Below, piece by piece: positions 1-8,917 of a DNA stretch of 64,000 nt. Origin of the DNA: Giesbergeria anulus (lineage in GTDB: Bacteria; Pseudomonadota; Gammaproteobacteria; Burkholderiales; Burkholderiaceae_C). The number at the start of each line of letters is the position of its first letter. The stretch's first letter is position 1. The notes beneath the pieces are model-generated. The model saw nothing but the letters and a program-made list of their open reading frames with translations, was not told where the DNA came from and did not search any database. The stretch is from the NCBI RefSeq assembly GCF_900111115.1, contig NZ_FOGD01000002.1:62001-126000 (forward strand), written 5' to 3'. A program made the position numbers and the translations under genes.

Positions 1-257
1 TTGGCCATGGCTGTAGAACTGACAAAGCCGAGCAAGGCCACCAACAAGGCGGCCTCAAAGTAGTGTGGGCTGTCGTAGCGCAAGCCCAGCACCAGCATCG
101 CCAACATGGCGTTAAGGTACATGCAGTCCAGTGCCAACACCCGGTCTTGGGCGGTGGGGCCGATCAGCACACGCACCAAGGTGCAAGCCATTGCCAGCAC
201 CAAGATCAGCAGAGCCAAAGGGATGGCCCACGACAAAATAGGCGCGGTGGTGGTCAT
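1..257 (-). CDS. mnhF: Mrp/Mnh Na+/H+ antiporter subunit F, partial
   Basis: This is the N-terminal 85 codons of the small membrane subunit F of the multisubunit Mrp cation/proton antiporter; the 3' end lies beyond the left edge. The ATG at 257 overlaps the mnhE stop in an ATGA, as expected for translational coupling. The visible part has one N-terminal hydrophobic helix (about residues 8-30), then the family-typical segment VLIGPTAQDRVLALD and two further hydrophobic stretches. Subunit G should follow outside the window. The call rests on the IGPT..DR..ALD pattern and on operon position. Confidence 0.9.
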   Translation of the reverse strand, partial: MTTTAPILSWAIPLALLILVLAMACTLVRVLIGPTAQDRVLALDCMYLNAMLAMLVLGLRYDSPHYFEAALLVALLGFVSSTAMA

Positions 258-748
258 GGTTCAAAAATCTCCATCAGGCGGCGCTCATACTGTTGCTTGA
301 TATGGGCGACGATGGCATCGGCATCATCCAACTCCAACACATGCAGCAGCAATACACTGCGGTCAAGTGCCAACTCGGCCCAAGCGGTGCCGGGGGTGAT
401 GCAGACAATCATGGCTAGCACGGCCAGCGCATGGGGGTCACGCACCTCCAGCGGCACATGGACAAAGCCTGCCGGATAGCGTCTGCGGCTGGGCAGCAAC
501 AAAAAACGCATCAGGGCGATGTTGGAGCGGATGGAATCGAGCAACACTGCCAGCAGCAAACGCACGATGGTGCCGGGCCGCCGCACCCGCACCGACAAGG
601 GGCGCAGCCCTTGGGTCAGTAAAGGGATCAGCAGCGCCAGCAGCACGGCCATGAGCCAGTGGCCTGCACTCAAACTGCGATTGAGCAGCAACCACAACAG
701 CAGCAAAGCCAGAGACAGCAACGGCGTGGGCAGCAAACGTTTCATCAT
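254..748 (-). CDS. mnhE: Mrp/Mnh antiporter subunit E
   Basis: This 164-residue membrane subunit E of the Mrp antiporter is of normal length. Two strongly hydrophobic N-terminal helices (about residues 5-45) are followed by a cytoplasmic domain containing the family-typical PAGFVHVPL and ITPGTAW segments. It overlaps mnhD upstream and mnhF downstream by 4 bp each (ATGA), so translation is probably coupled through the operon. In known Mrp complexes subunit E is an accessory membrane component needed for full activity. The ORF begins with two adjacent Met codons and the exact start is not decided by a clear ribosome site. Confidence 0.92.
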   Translation of the reverse strand: MMKRLLPTPLLSLALLLLWLLLNRSLSAGHWLMAVLLALLIPLLTQGLRPLSVRVRRPGTIVRLLLAVLLDSIRSNIALMRFLLLPSRRRYPAGFVHVPLEVRDPHALAVLAMIVCITPGTAWAELALDRSVLLLHVLELDDADAIVAHIKQQYERRLMEIFEP

Positions 749-2451
749 GGGGTAGCCTCCGTGTGGGGGGAGGGTATCGGCATGGTGGACATCACCGCGC
801 GTATGTAGGTTCCGGGCGAGTGCAGGGCATCGGCGGTGGCTTGGGTATAGCGCAGCACGGGTTCAGCCGCCACGGTCAGCAGCACACAGGCCAGCAGCAG
901 CCCGGCAATCGGCAGCCCCTCTACCAAACGCAATTGCGGTGCGGCCCGGTCGTGGGCCGCCCAAAAATGCCGGATGCCCACACGGGTAAGGGCTATCAGC
1001 GCCAGCAGCCCGGAGGCAATCAGCAGCGCCAAAAAACTCCAGCCCGGCCAACCGGGTTGGTACCCCGCCGAGGCCCCCATGCCCAAGGGGTTGAGCACAG
1101 CCGTGAGCATGGCAAACTTGCCGACAAAACTGGCCAGTGGCGGCAAGCCTGCCACCATCAGGGTGCAGCCCAAAAAAGCTATGCCCATAAAGGCTGCTGC
1201 CGCCGGAATGACGCGGCCCACCAGCACTTCTTCCTCATCATCGAGGTTCATGCCTGCGGGGGCGGGTACGAGTTCAGCATCTAAAAACGGGGCTTCATCG
1301 GCCAGCGGTTCGTAGGGCATGGTGCCACTGCCGTCGGAGCGCCAACGGTCGATCAGGTCACTGAGCAAAAAGAGCGCGCTGACCGCCAAGGTGGAGCCGA
1401 GCAGGTAATACAGCAGGCTGCCTGTGAGCAGGTTGTGACCGAAACCCATCGCTGCCAGCAAGGTGCCCGACGACAACACCGCCGCATAACCCGCCAAATG
1501 GCCTAGGCGCTGCGAGCCGAGCATGCCTATCGCCGCAAAAGCCATCGTCAGTAAGCCGCCACTGAGCAGCCACAGACTACCAAACCACGCCGACGCCCCC
1601 GACTCGGTGCCAAACAGCAGCGTCCACAAGCGCAGCAGGGCGTAAATACCCACCTTGGTCATCAGGGCAAACAAGGCACCAACGGGGGCCGTGGCGGCAC
1701 TATAGGCCGGTACCAGCCAAAAATTGAGCGGCCAAGCCGCAGCCTTGATGAGAAAAGCCGTGGCTAGCACCGCCGCCGCCGCGTGCAGCAACCCCCGGTC
1801 GTTGCTGTGGATGGCGGGCATACTGCGGGCCAAATCAGCCATGTTTAGTGTGCCAGTCAGGCCATAGAGCATAGACACGCCAATCAAAAACAGTGCCGAA
1901 GCGGCCAGATTGATAGCGATGTAATGCAGCCCTGCTTGCACCCGCGCCCGCCCAGAGCCATGCAGCAGCAGGCCATAAGAAGCGGCCAGCATGATCTCAA
2001 AAAAGACAAACAGATTGAACAAATCTGCCGTTAGAAAAGCACCGCTCAAACCCATCAACTGAAATTGGAACAGCGGGTGGTAATGCACCCCGGCCCGGTG
2101 CCAGCGCGCCGATGCAAACAGCACCGAAGCCAGTGCTACCACGCTGGTGAGCACCAGCATCAGCGCGGCCAGGCGATCGAGCGCCAACACAATGCCAAAG
2201 GGGGCAGGCCAGTTGCCGGGCAGATAGACCCCCAAGCTGGTGGGCAAGCCCTGCTGGTTTGTCCAGAACAGCAACACCACGGCAATGAGCAGCCCCAAGG
2301 CGGTAGAAAGCAAGTTGAGCGTGACTTTGAGGCGCTGCTGTTCTTCGCGCAAGATCAGCATCAAGGCGGCAGTCACCAGCGGCAACACCACCGGGGCCAG
2401 CATCAGATGGGGCATGGCGGCCTGCGCCAGTGAGAGCAGCAGGGCCTTCAT
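745..2451 (-). CDS. mnhD: Mrp/Mnh antiporter subunit D
   Basis: This 568-residue polytopic protein is related to the NuoN/NuoM proton-pumping subunits of complex I and is a core proton/cation translocating subunit of the Mrp complex. It shows about fourteen hydrophobic segments. The typical intramembrane stretch FLIKAAAWPLNFWLVPAYS lies near residues 235-255, followed by the A-P-V-G-A-L segment. A polar, acidic insert around residues 380-410 (rich in E and D) is longer than I would expect and may be a lineage-specific cytoplasmic loop. The gene overlaps mnhC and mnhE by 4 bp each. Confidence 0.93.
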   Translation of the reverse strand: MKALLLSLAQAAMPHLMLAPVVLPLVTAALMLILREEQQRLKVTLNLLSTALGLLIAVVLLFWTNQQGLPTSLGVYLPGNWPAPFGIVLALDRLAALMLVLTSVVALASVLFASARWHRAGVHYHPLFQFQLMGLSGAFLTADLFNLFVFFEIMLAASYGLLLHGSGRARVQAGLHYIAINLAASALFLIGVSMLYGLTGTLNMADLARSMPAIHSNDRGLLHAAAAVLATAFLIKAAAWPLNFWLVPAYSAATAPVGALFALMTKVGIYALLRLWTLLFGTESGASAWFGSLWLLSGGLLTMAFAAIGMLGSQRLGHLAGYAAVLSSGTLLAAMGFGHNLLTGSLLYYLLGSTLAVSALFLLSDLIDRWRSDGSGTMPYEPLADEAPFLDAELVPAPAGMNLDDEEEVLVGRVIPAAAAFMGIAFLGCTLMVAGLPPLASFVGKFAMLTAVLNPLGMGASAGYQPGWPGWSFLALLIASGLLALIALTRVGIRHFWAAHDRAAPQLRLVEGLPIAGLLLACVLLTVAAEPVLRYTQATADALHSPGTYIRAVMSTMPIPSPHTEATP

Positions 2452-2816
2452 GCATCGTCCTCAGGGGCTTGGCGCGGGTCGCGGCCATCGACATGGTCAT
2501 TGCCTGCCAGCCCGCGTGAGGCCAGCAACACCACCAAAAACAAGGCCGTCATGGCAAAGCCAATGACGATGGCCGTGAGCACCAAAGCCTGCGGCAGCGG
2601 GTCGGCATAGTGCGCCAAATCTTGGGCCACGCCGGGGCGCAGCACCGGGTCCATGCCAGTGCTCAGGCCTAAGCGGCCCATGCTAAAAATAAACAGGTTA
2701 ACGGCATACGATAGCAGCGACAAACCCATAATGACCTGAAAAGTGCGCGGGCGCAGCAGCAGCCAAACGCCAGAGCCAGTTAATACGCCAATCGCCAAGG
2801 CCAAAGTCAGTTCCAT
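2448..2816 (-). CDS. mnhC: Mrp/Mnh antiporter subunit C
   Basis: This 122-residue NuoK-like membrane subunit has three hydrophobic segments and the typical stretch GLSLLSYAVNLFIFSMGR near residues 32-49. The conserved DPLPQALVLTAIVIGFA segment follows near residues 72-88. Its length matches the family. The ATG overlaps the end of the AB subunit gene by 10 bp, and its own end overlaps mnhD by 4 bp. It is expected to form part of the MrpA-C-D membrane core. Confidence 0.93.
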   Translation of the reverse strand: MELTLALAIGVLTGSGVWLLLRPRTFQVIMGLSLLSYAVNLFIFSMGRLGLSTGMDPVLRPGVAQDLAHYADPLPQALVLTAIVIGFAMTALFLVVLLASRGLAGNDHVDGRDPRQAPEDDA

Positions 2817-5740
2817 TTGTCGCCTCCGGGCTGATGGGCAGCCTCTTCTGCCATCCGGGCATGAAAACGGTGGCCGCGCACCGACTGGTGGGCAATCGAG
2901 GTCAAAATGACCAAAGTAGCCCCCACCACCAAGGTAAACACACCCAAATCAAAAAACAAAGCGCTGGCCAAGTGCAACTCGCCCAGCCAAGGCAAGGTGA
3001 GATGCGCGGTGTGTGTGGTCAAGAAAGGGTAGCCCCAATACAGCGCACCCAAACCGGTAGCCAAGGCAAACAGCAGGCCCGTAGCCATCCAGCGCCGGGG
3101 CGTGAGCGGCATATGGGCCTCGACCCACTGCGTGCCCGACACGATGTATTGCAGCAGCAGCCCGACTGAAAACACCAGCCCGGCCACAAAGCCGCCCCCC
3201 GGCTCGTTGTGGCCACGCATGAACAAATACACCGCCACCAAGATGGTGAACGGCAACAGCAAACGCACCAGCACCGCAGGCACCATCAGGTAGCCCACTG
3301 CTGTATCGGTGGCTTGGCGTGGATTGATGAGGTCGGTTTGCAAGTCTGCGGGCAGCGAGCGTTGCTGCACCGGCAAATCCAGTGTTTCAGTGGCTGGGCG
3401 AAAACGCCGCAGCAAGGCATAAACCGTCAAAGCCACGATGCACAGCACCACGATCTCGCCAAAGGTGTCAAAGCCGCGAAAATCGACCAGCATCACATTG
3501 ACCACATTGCTGCCGCCGCCGCCCGTCAGCGCATTTTCTAAAAAGAAAGTGGAGGTGCTTTCGGGAAAAGGCCGACGGAGCATCGCCAGTGCCAAAACCG
3601 CCATGCCAGCACCGGCGGCCAGCGCCAGCCAAAAATCGCGCAAGCGCCGCGCTTGGGTGCGCAAGCGCCCCGTGGGGGCGGGGGCGATGTCTTGCTCGCG
3701 CCGGGGCAGCCAGCGCAGGCCGAGCAAAATCAGCACCGTGGTCACCATCTCTACCATCAGTTGTGTCAGGGCCAAATCGGGTGCAGAAAACCACAGAAAA
3801 GTCATGCTGGTACACAAGCCCGCCCCGCCCATCAGCGTGAGCGCTGCCATGCGGTGGTATTTGGCCTGCCAAGCTGCTGCCACCGCGCAGGCCATGCCCG
3901 CCAGCCACAACACGACAAAGGCAGGCGATACCGGCATGGCCGAGCGGTTGCCGATATGCAGCCCACGGCTCCACAGCGGCACCGAGGCCACTAACAGGGT
4001 GATGCAGCACAGCCAGAACATTTGCCATTGCAGGCGCTGGGTGCCCAGCAAGCGCCGCCCTTGGCGTCCGAGCAGCGACAAGCGCGCCAGCCCATGTTCA
4101 AACAGGCGCTGGGCATCCAAGCCCCGCAGCCCCGGTGTGCCCTCCAGCCCCACACGCGCCCGTTGCCAACGCAACAGACTGTACAACGCCGTGCCCCCCA
4201 GCAAGGCCACCACACTCATCACAAATGGGGTATTAAAGCCGTGCCACACCGCCAAGCTGAACTCAGGCAAACGCCCGCCCACCACAGGCAATGCAGCAGC
4301 ATTTAAGTAAGGGCCAACTGCCCAAGCAGGCAACATGCCCACCACCAAACAGGCACACACCAGTAGCTCGACCGGCACGCGCATCCAATGCGGCGGCTCA
4401 TGGGGCTGGCGCGGCAGGTCGGTGGCGGGTGGCCCCCAAAACACATCTACCGTAAAACGCAAGGAATAAGCCACGCTAAACACCCCGGCCACAGTGGCAG
4501 CGATAGGCAAGAAGTAATTCACCAGCGTACTGCCATCGACAAACACGGTTTCGGCAAAAAACATCTCTTTCGACAGAAAACCATTGAGCAAAGGCACCCC
4601 GGCCATTGCTGCTGCCGCCACAGTCGCCAAGGTGGCCGTAATTGGCATCATGGTGCGCAGCCCAGACAAACGCCGGATATCGCGGGTGCCGCTTTCGTGA
4701 TCGACAATGCCTGCCGCCATAAACAACGAGGCTTTGAAGGTGGCGTGGTTCAAAATGTGGAACACCGCTGCCACTGCCGCCAACGGGCTATTGAGGCCCA
4801 ACAGCAGGGTAATCAAGCCCAAATGCGAGATGGTCGAATAGGCCAGCAAGCCTTTCAGATCATTTTGAAACATGGCGACATACGCGCCCAGCAGCAGGGT
4901 ACAAGCCCCCGCTCCCCCCACCAGCCAAAACCATTCTTCAGTGCCACTAAGCACCGGCCACAGCCGCGCCAACAAAAACACCCCTGCCTTGACCATGGTG
5001 GCTGAATGCAAATAGGCCGACACCGGCGTGGGTGCTGCCATGGCATGGGGCAACCAAAAATGGAACGGAAACTGCGCGCTCTTGCTCAAGGCACCAAGCA
5101 AAATCAGCACCAACGCCGTGAGATACAGCGGATGGTCTCGCACCAACTGGCCCGCCACCAGCACATGGTCTAGGTCGTAACTGCCCACAATATGGCCCAG
5201 CACCAGCATCCCAGCCAACATACACAGCCCGCCCGTGCCCGTCACTGTGAGGGCCATGCGCGCACCGCGCCGAGCATCTTTGCGGTGGTGCCAGTAGCCA
5301 ATGAGCAAAAACGAGAACAAGCTGGTCAGTTCCCAAAACAGCGCCAACTGGATCAGGTTGCCCGACAGCACCACGCCCAGCATGGCCCCCATAAAAGCGA
5401 GAAAGAAGGCAAAAAAGCGCGGCACCGGATCGGCTGGTGACATGTAGTAGCGCGCATACAGCACCACCAACGCACCGATGCCCAGCACCAGCATACAAAA
5501 CAGCCAAGCAAAACCATCCAGGCGCAGCACCAAGTTCAGCCCTAGGGCTGGTAGCCAAGTGATTTCTTCGCGCACCACACCGCCACCGGCCAACTGCGGA
5601 AAATACAGTGCCATCTGTACGCAGCAAAACAGCGCCACTGCTCCAGCCAGCGTGGACTCGGTATTGCGCGCATTAGATGGCAGGACAGCAGCAACAGCGC
5701 TGGCTAAAAATGGTAGAAAAAGCAGGAGAATCAAAGACAT
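2807..5740 (-). CDS. mnhA: Mrp/Mnh antiporter fused subunit A-B
   Basis: At 977 residues this is longer than stand-alone MrpA and carries MrpB at its C-terminus, the arrangement of group-2 Mrp operons such as rhizobial PhaAB. The N-terminal part is NuoL-like. It has the ALFWELTSLFSFLLIGYW segment (around residue 130) and the SKSAQFPFHFWLPHAM and APTPVSAYLHSATMVKAG segments (around residues 220-255). A MrpA C-terminal/MbeD-like section is followed by the MrpB domain (about residues 830-965), recognisable by RGHNEPGGGFVAGL. It is the first gene of the antiporter operon and is divergent from the nitronate monooxygenase gene with only 39 bp between start codons. No strong ribosome site is visible. 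Confidence 0.93.
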   Translation of the reverse strand: MSLILLLFLPFLASAVAAVLPSNARNTESTLAGAVALFCCVQMALYFPQLAGGGVVREEITWLPALGLNLVLRLDGFAWLFCMLVLGIGALVVLYARYYMSPADPVPRFFAFFLAFMGAMLGVVLSGNLIQLALFWELTSLFSFLLIGYWHHRKDARRGARMALTVTGTGGLCMLAGMLVLGHIVGSYDLDHVLVAGQLVRDHPLYLTALVLILLGALSKSAQFPFHFWLPHAMAAPTPVSAYLHSATMVKAGVFLLARLWPVLSGTEEWFWLVGGAGACTLLLGAYVAMFQNDLKGLLAYSTISHLGLITLLLGLNSPLAAVAAVFHILNHATFKASLFMAAGIVDHESGTRDIRRLSGLRTMMPITATLATVAAAAMAGVPLLNGFLSKEMFFAETVFVDGSTLVNYFLPIAATVAGVFSVAYSLRFTVDVFWGPPATDLPRQPHEPPHWMRVPVELLVCACLVVGMLPAWAVGPYLNAAALPVVGGRLPEFSLAVWHGFNTPFVMSVVALLGGTALYSLLRWQRARVGLEGTPGLRGLDAQRLFEHGLARLSLLGRQGRRLLGTQRLQWQMFWLCCITLLVASVPLWSRGLHIGNRSAMPVSPAFVVLWLAGMACAVAAAWQAKYHRMAALTLMGGAGLCTSMTFLWFSAPDLALTQLMVEMVTTVLILLGLRWLPRREQDIAPAPTGRLRTQARRLRDFWLALAAGAGMAVLALAMLRRPFPESTSTFFLENALTGGGGSNVVNVMLVDFRGFDTFGEIVVLCIVALTVYALLRRFRPATETLDLPVQQRSLPADLQTDLINPRQATDTAVGYLMVPAVLVRLLLPFTILVAVYLFMRGHNEPGGGFVAGLVFSVGLLLQYIVSGTQWVEAHMPLTPRRWMATGLLFALATGLGALYWGYPFLTTHTAHLTLPWLGELHLASALFFDLGVFTLVVGATLVILTSIAHQSVRGHRFHARMAEEAAHQPGGDKWN

Positions 5741-5779
5741 GCAGAAACCATTTTACGGGGTGACACTATCATCCACACC

Positions 5780-6814
5780 ATGATGCGAATACAAGACCTT
5801 TTCGGAATCGAGCTACCGATCATCCAAGCACCCATGGCCGGGGTACAAAACAGCGCATTGGCGATTGCTGTGTCCAACGCGGGGGGCTTAGGCTCCTTGC
5901 CTTGTGCCATGCTCAGTGCAGAAGCCCTGCGCTCCGAGCTAGAAACCCTCCAAGCCCAGACCCAGCGGCCATTCAACCTCAATTTCTTTTGCCACCAGCC
6001 ACCTACCCCTGATGCCAGCAAGGCTGTTGCATGGCAGTCCCTGTTTGCGACCTATTACGCACAGTGGGGCATTGACCCCACCCAAGTGCCACGCGGCCCA
6101 GCCCGGATGCCATTCAACCAAGAGATGGCAGCCTTGGTGTGCGAATACCAGCCTGCGGTGGTGAGCTTTCATTTTGGGCTACCCGCCCCAGAACTGCTGA
6201 ACATGGTGCGCAACTGCGGGGCCAAAATCGTCTCGTCGGCCACCACCGTAGCCGAAGCGCTGTGGCTAGAGGCCCAAGGGGTGGATGCCATCATTGCCCA
6301 AGGGCTAGAAGCAGGGGGCCATCGCGGTATGTTTCTCAGCCAAGACATCAGCACCCAAGTGGGCACCTTTGCCTTGCTACCGCAGATCGTGCAGGCCGTC
6401 AAGGTGCCAGTGATTGCCGCCGGGGGCATTGCCGATGCCGCTGGGGTACGCGCCGCCTTGGCTTTGGGCGCGGCAGGTGTGCAGGTGGGCACAGCCTATT
6501 TGTTATGCCCAGAGGCTACAACCAGTGCCGTCCATCGCGCAGCGCTCCAGAGCAGTCACGCACGCGTTACGGCACTGACCAATGTGTTCTCAGGCCGCCC
6601 CGCGCGGGGCATTGTCAATCGCTTGATGCAAGAGCTGGGGCCGATGAATACGCTGGCCCCAGCGTTTCCACAAGCCACCGCTGCATCAGCCCCCTTGCGG
6701 CTTGCCGCTGAACGGGCGGGCCTTGGCGATTTCTCTCCTTTGTGGGCTGGGCAAAATGTGTCGGGCTGCCAAGAGATTTCTGCGGCAGCACTCACGCAGG
6801 AGCTGGCAGGCTGA
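5780..6814 (+). CDS. Nitronate monooxygenase (2-nitropropane dioxygenase family)
   Basis: This 344-residue FMN-dependent TIM-barrel enzyme oxidises alkyl nitronates such as propionate-3-nitronate to a carbonyl and nitrite, a detoxification role. The N-terminal IQAPMAG (residues 15-21), the buried SFHFG with a candidate catalytic His (residue 131), the flavin/phosphate-binding QGLEAGGHRG (174-183) and the IAAGGIAD segment all match the family. Two ATGs are adjacent at the start; the first is used here. It is monocistronic by position: divergent from the Mrp operon and separated from the next gene by a riboswitch leader. Enoyl-ACP reductase FabK is a distant relative, but FabK would be shorter. 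Confidence 0.9.
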   Translation: MMRIQDLFGIELPIIQAPMAGVQNSALAIAVSNAGGLGSLPCAMLSAEALRSELETLQAQTQRPFNLNFFCHQPPTPDASKAVAWQSLFATYYAQWGIDPTQVPRGPARMPFNQEMAALVCEYQPAVVSFHFGLPAPELLNMVRNCGAKIVSSATTVAEALWLEAQGVDAIIAQGLEAGGHRGMFLSQDISTQVGTFALLPQIVQAVKVPVIAAGGIADAAGVRAALALGAAGVQVGTAYLLCPEATTSAVHRAALQSSHARVTALTNVFSGRPARGIVNRLMQELGPMNTLAPAFPQATAASAPLRLAAERAGLGDFSPLWAGQNVSGCQEISAAALTQELAG

Positions 6815-6840
6815 AGTCCGTTTAGAATCAAAAGTTCCCG

Positions 6841-6940
6841 TCATTGGGGAGTAGCCGACCTGCACCACGCAGGAGTTTGCGTCAACACACTTGTCCCTCA
6901 GGACATGGCGCAAGCAGCTTCCAAGCCTGGCAAGACCTTT
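6841..6940 (+). ncRNA. Manganese-sensing yybP-ykoY riboswitch aptamer
   Basis: The leader of the downstream UPF0016 exporter gene carries the invariant parts of the yybP-ykoY (Mn2+) aptamer in the right order. GGGGAGTAGC is at 6846-6855, the paired stem segment GTCAACACAC at 6881-6890, and GCAAGACCTTT at 6930-6940. These correspond to the two loops that jointly bind Mn2+ and the closing P1 stem in solved members of the class. Position directly ahead of a GDT1/UPF0016 gene is one of the best known contexts for this riboswitch. Boundaries are approximate; recognition is by motif, not by covariance search. Confidence 0.87.
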
Positions 6941-6988
6941 GACTGTACCGCCTGCGGATGGGCCGCCGGGCTGTGCAGTCTTTGTTTT
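6941..6988 (+). terminator. Terminator-like hairpin forming the riboswitch expression platform
   Basis: Immediately after the aptamer, GACTGTAC (6941-6948) can pair with GTGCAGTC (6973-6980) with one G-T wobble. A G+C-rich inner stem sits between them, and TTTGTTTT follows at 6981-6988. This is an intrinsic-terminator layout placed between aptamer and the ribosome site at 7002-7005. It suggests transcriptional control: Mn2+ binding would favour read-through into the exporter gene. The mechanism is inferred from layout. Confidence 0.65.
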
Positions 6989-7010
6989 GCTTGCGGCCCT
7001 TGGAGTTGTT

Positions 7011-7583
7011 ATGGAATCCTTCTTTATCTCTACCGGCGTGGTCGCTCTGGGCGAAATGGGTGACAAAACCCAGTTGCTGGCCGTCTTGCTGGCAGCCAAA
7101 TTCCGCAAACCCTGGCCGATTATTTTGGGCATTTTGGTCGCCACCTTAGCCAACCATGCCTTGGCCGGGGCGGTGGGGCAATGGGTAGCCAGCCTGCTAG
7201 GGCCAGAGTTGTTGCGCTGGGTAATTGGCGTGTCTTTCTTGGCAATGGCTGGTTGGATGCTGATCCCAGATAAAGTAGATGATGATGCCGCCGATAGCAA
7301 GGTGCTGCTGGGCGTGTTTGGCACCACCGTGCTGGCTTTTTTTATGGCCGAGATGGGCGACAAGACCCAAATTGCCACAGTGGCTTTAGCCGCTAAATAC
7401 CCAGATTTTGTATCGGTTGTGGCCGGTACTACTTTTGGCATGATGCTGGCTAATGTGCCAGCGGTGTATTTGGGCCACAAGGTGGCCGAGCGCATCCCCA
7501 TGAAGTTGGTGCATGGCATTGCAGCGGCTATTTTTGCTGTGCTGGGGCTGCTCACTTTATTCAATGTGGGTAATCTTTGGTAA
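7011..7583 (+). CDS. GDT1/UPF0016 (TMEM165) family manganese exporter
   Basis: This 190-residue inner-membrane transporter has two homologous halves. Each carries the family signature E-M-G-D-K-T-Q (residues 15-21 and 114-120) inside a hydrophobic helix, and six membrane helices are visible in total. Bacterial members such as MneA of Vibrio export Mn2+, and control by a Mn2+ riboswitch supports that role here. I start the gene at the ATG at 7011, preceded by GGAG at 7002-7005. Longer versions beginning near 6891 would run through the riboswitch and add sequence foreign to the family. Confidence 0.92.
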   Translation: MESFFISTGVVALGEMGDKTQLLAVLLAAKFRKPWPIILGILVATLANHALAGAVGQWVASLLGPELLRWVIGVSFLAMAGWMLIPDKVDDDAADSKVLLGVFGTTVLAFFMAEMGDKTQIATVALAAKYPDFVSVVAGTTFGMMLANVPAVYLGHKVAERIPMKLVHGIAAAIFAVLGLLTLFNVGNLW

Positions 7584-7639
7584 CAGACGGCACGGCCCAA
7601 GCACTCTATCTAACACCTTGATACTCCAAAGGAGTAGGT

Positions 7640-8917
7640 TTGACTATTGGTACATCATTTCTGCTCATCATTCTGGCCAGTGTGGTATTGGCCATGGCGC
7701 TGGCAGTGGTGTCGTACCGCCGCACCGGTACCCATGTACTGCATATCTGGGCCAGTGGACTGGTCGTCCATGCCATAGCCTATGTGCTGTTTGCCTTGCG
7801 CGGCCAAATCAACGATGGGCTGTCTATTGTGCTGGCCAATACCCTGCTGGCCTTTATGTTTATTCTGTTTGCATTGGGCGTGGCCCGGTTTCAGCAGCGC
7901 CCATTAGCACCCCTGCTGCTGTGGGGGCCGATGGTGGTGGTGCCACTGCTGTTTACCGTGTTGTTACCCTATAGCGAGGCCAGAGTGGTGCTGGGTGGGG
8001 TGATCTTTTCTGCACAAGCGGGGTTGGCTGTACTGCTGCTGTGGCAGCAGCGTCAGCAAACGCCGGGGCGAGGGCAATACATTTTGATGGCCGGGTTTTT
8101 TCTGGTCATTTCGGTGTTTAGCTTGCGCGCCGTCGCTACCCTGACCGGATACGTCAAAATGACCTCGATACTAGACGAAAACCCGGTGCAGTACCTCTCT
8201 TTTCTGACAGTAATTGTTTGTTTAATGTTGCTGGCCATGGGACTGGTGTTGATGGTTTATGAACGCCTAGAAACCGCTTTACTCGACAGCCAAGCCCTGT
8301 TGCAGGAACAAAACCAAGAACTGGCACAGTATGCGATTGATTTAAAGCGGGCCAATCAACAATTAGAAACCCTGTCTATCACCGACGGCCTCACTGGGCT
8401 GTTCAACCGCCGCCATTTTGATCATCTGCTAGAAACGCAGTGGGCGCAGGCGGCCCGCCAAGGCGGTGTGTTTTCGGTGCTCATGACCGATGTAGACTGC
8501 TTTAAGAAATTTAACGACCACTACGGCCACCAAGCAGGCGATGCATGTTTAGTGCAGGTAGCGCAAGTGCTGCAAAATCTTACCCTGCGGGCTGGCGATG
8601 TGGTTGCCCGCTATGGAGGTGAAGAGTTTGTTTTGCTGTTGGGCGGCAGCGCACAGCCCGCTGCCGCTGGCGCAGTGGCGGATGCCTTATGCCAAGCAGT
8701 GCAGGCGTTGCACATTCCCCATACCAAATCACCGTGGGGATATGTCACCATCAGTGTGGGCGTGGCCTCGGTAATGGCAACCCCACAGGGGTCGGTTGAC
8801 CAAGTGTTAAAGCTGGCCGATGACGCTTTGTACGCGGCCAAAGCTGCTGGGCGCAATCGGGTTTGCACTGCGGCATCACTCAAGGCCAGCCCGCACGCCC
8901 TTGAGATTGCTCATTGA
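7640..8917 (+). CDS. Membrane-bound diguanylate cyclase (GGDEF)
   Basis: This 425-residue protein synthesises c-di-GMP. About seven hydrophobic segments occupy residues 5-205 as an uncharacterised membrane sensor region, followed by a helical linker rich in Q/E/L (about 208-245). The GGDEF domain spans about 247-415, with GGEEF at 326-330 in the A-site. An R-A-G-D inhibitory I-site lies at 317-320, five residues upstream, so the enzyme should be active and product-inhibited. The start is TTG at 7640, supported by AAAGGAG at 7628-7634. Its last 38 bp overlap the end of the convergent yigZ gene. The sensed signal is unknown. Confidence 0.92.
   Translation: MTIGTSFLLIILASVVLAMALAVVSYRRTGTHVLHIWASGLVVHAIAYVLFALRGQINDGLSIVLANTLLAFMFILFALGVARFQQRPLAPLLLWGPMVVVPLLFTVLLPYSEARVVLGGVIFSAQAGLAVLLLWQQRQQTPGRGQYILMAGFFLVISVFSLRAVATLTGYVKMTSILDENPVQYLSFLTVIVCLMLLAMGLVLMVYERLETALLDSQALLQEQNQELAQYAIDLKRANQQLETLSITDGLTGLFNRRHFDHLLETQWAQAARQGGVFSVLMTDVDCFKKFNDHYGHQAGDACLVQVAQVLQNLTLRAGDVVARYGGEEFVLLLGGSAQPAAAGAVADALCQAVQALHIPHTKSPWGYVTISVGVASVMATPQGSVDQVLKLADDALYAAKAAGRNRVCTAASLKASPHALEIAH

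Noticed and set aside
3438-4310. Plus-strand frame of 290 codons opposite the Mrp AB subunit gene
   Set aside because: It is low-complexity, Pro/Ser/Arg-rich, lies fully inside an intact gene on the other strand, and shows no family resemblance.
6891-7010. Extended N-terminus for the GDT1 exporter
   Set aside because: This stretch is the end of the riboswitch aptamer and its terminator hairpin, and the ribosome site at 7002 supports the ATG at 7011.
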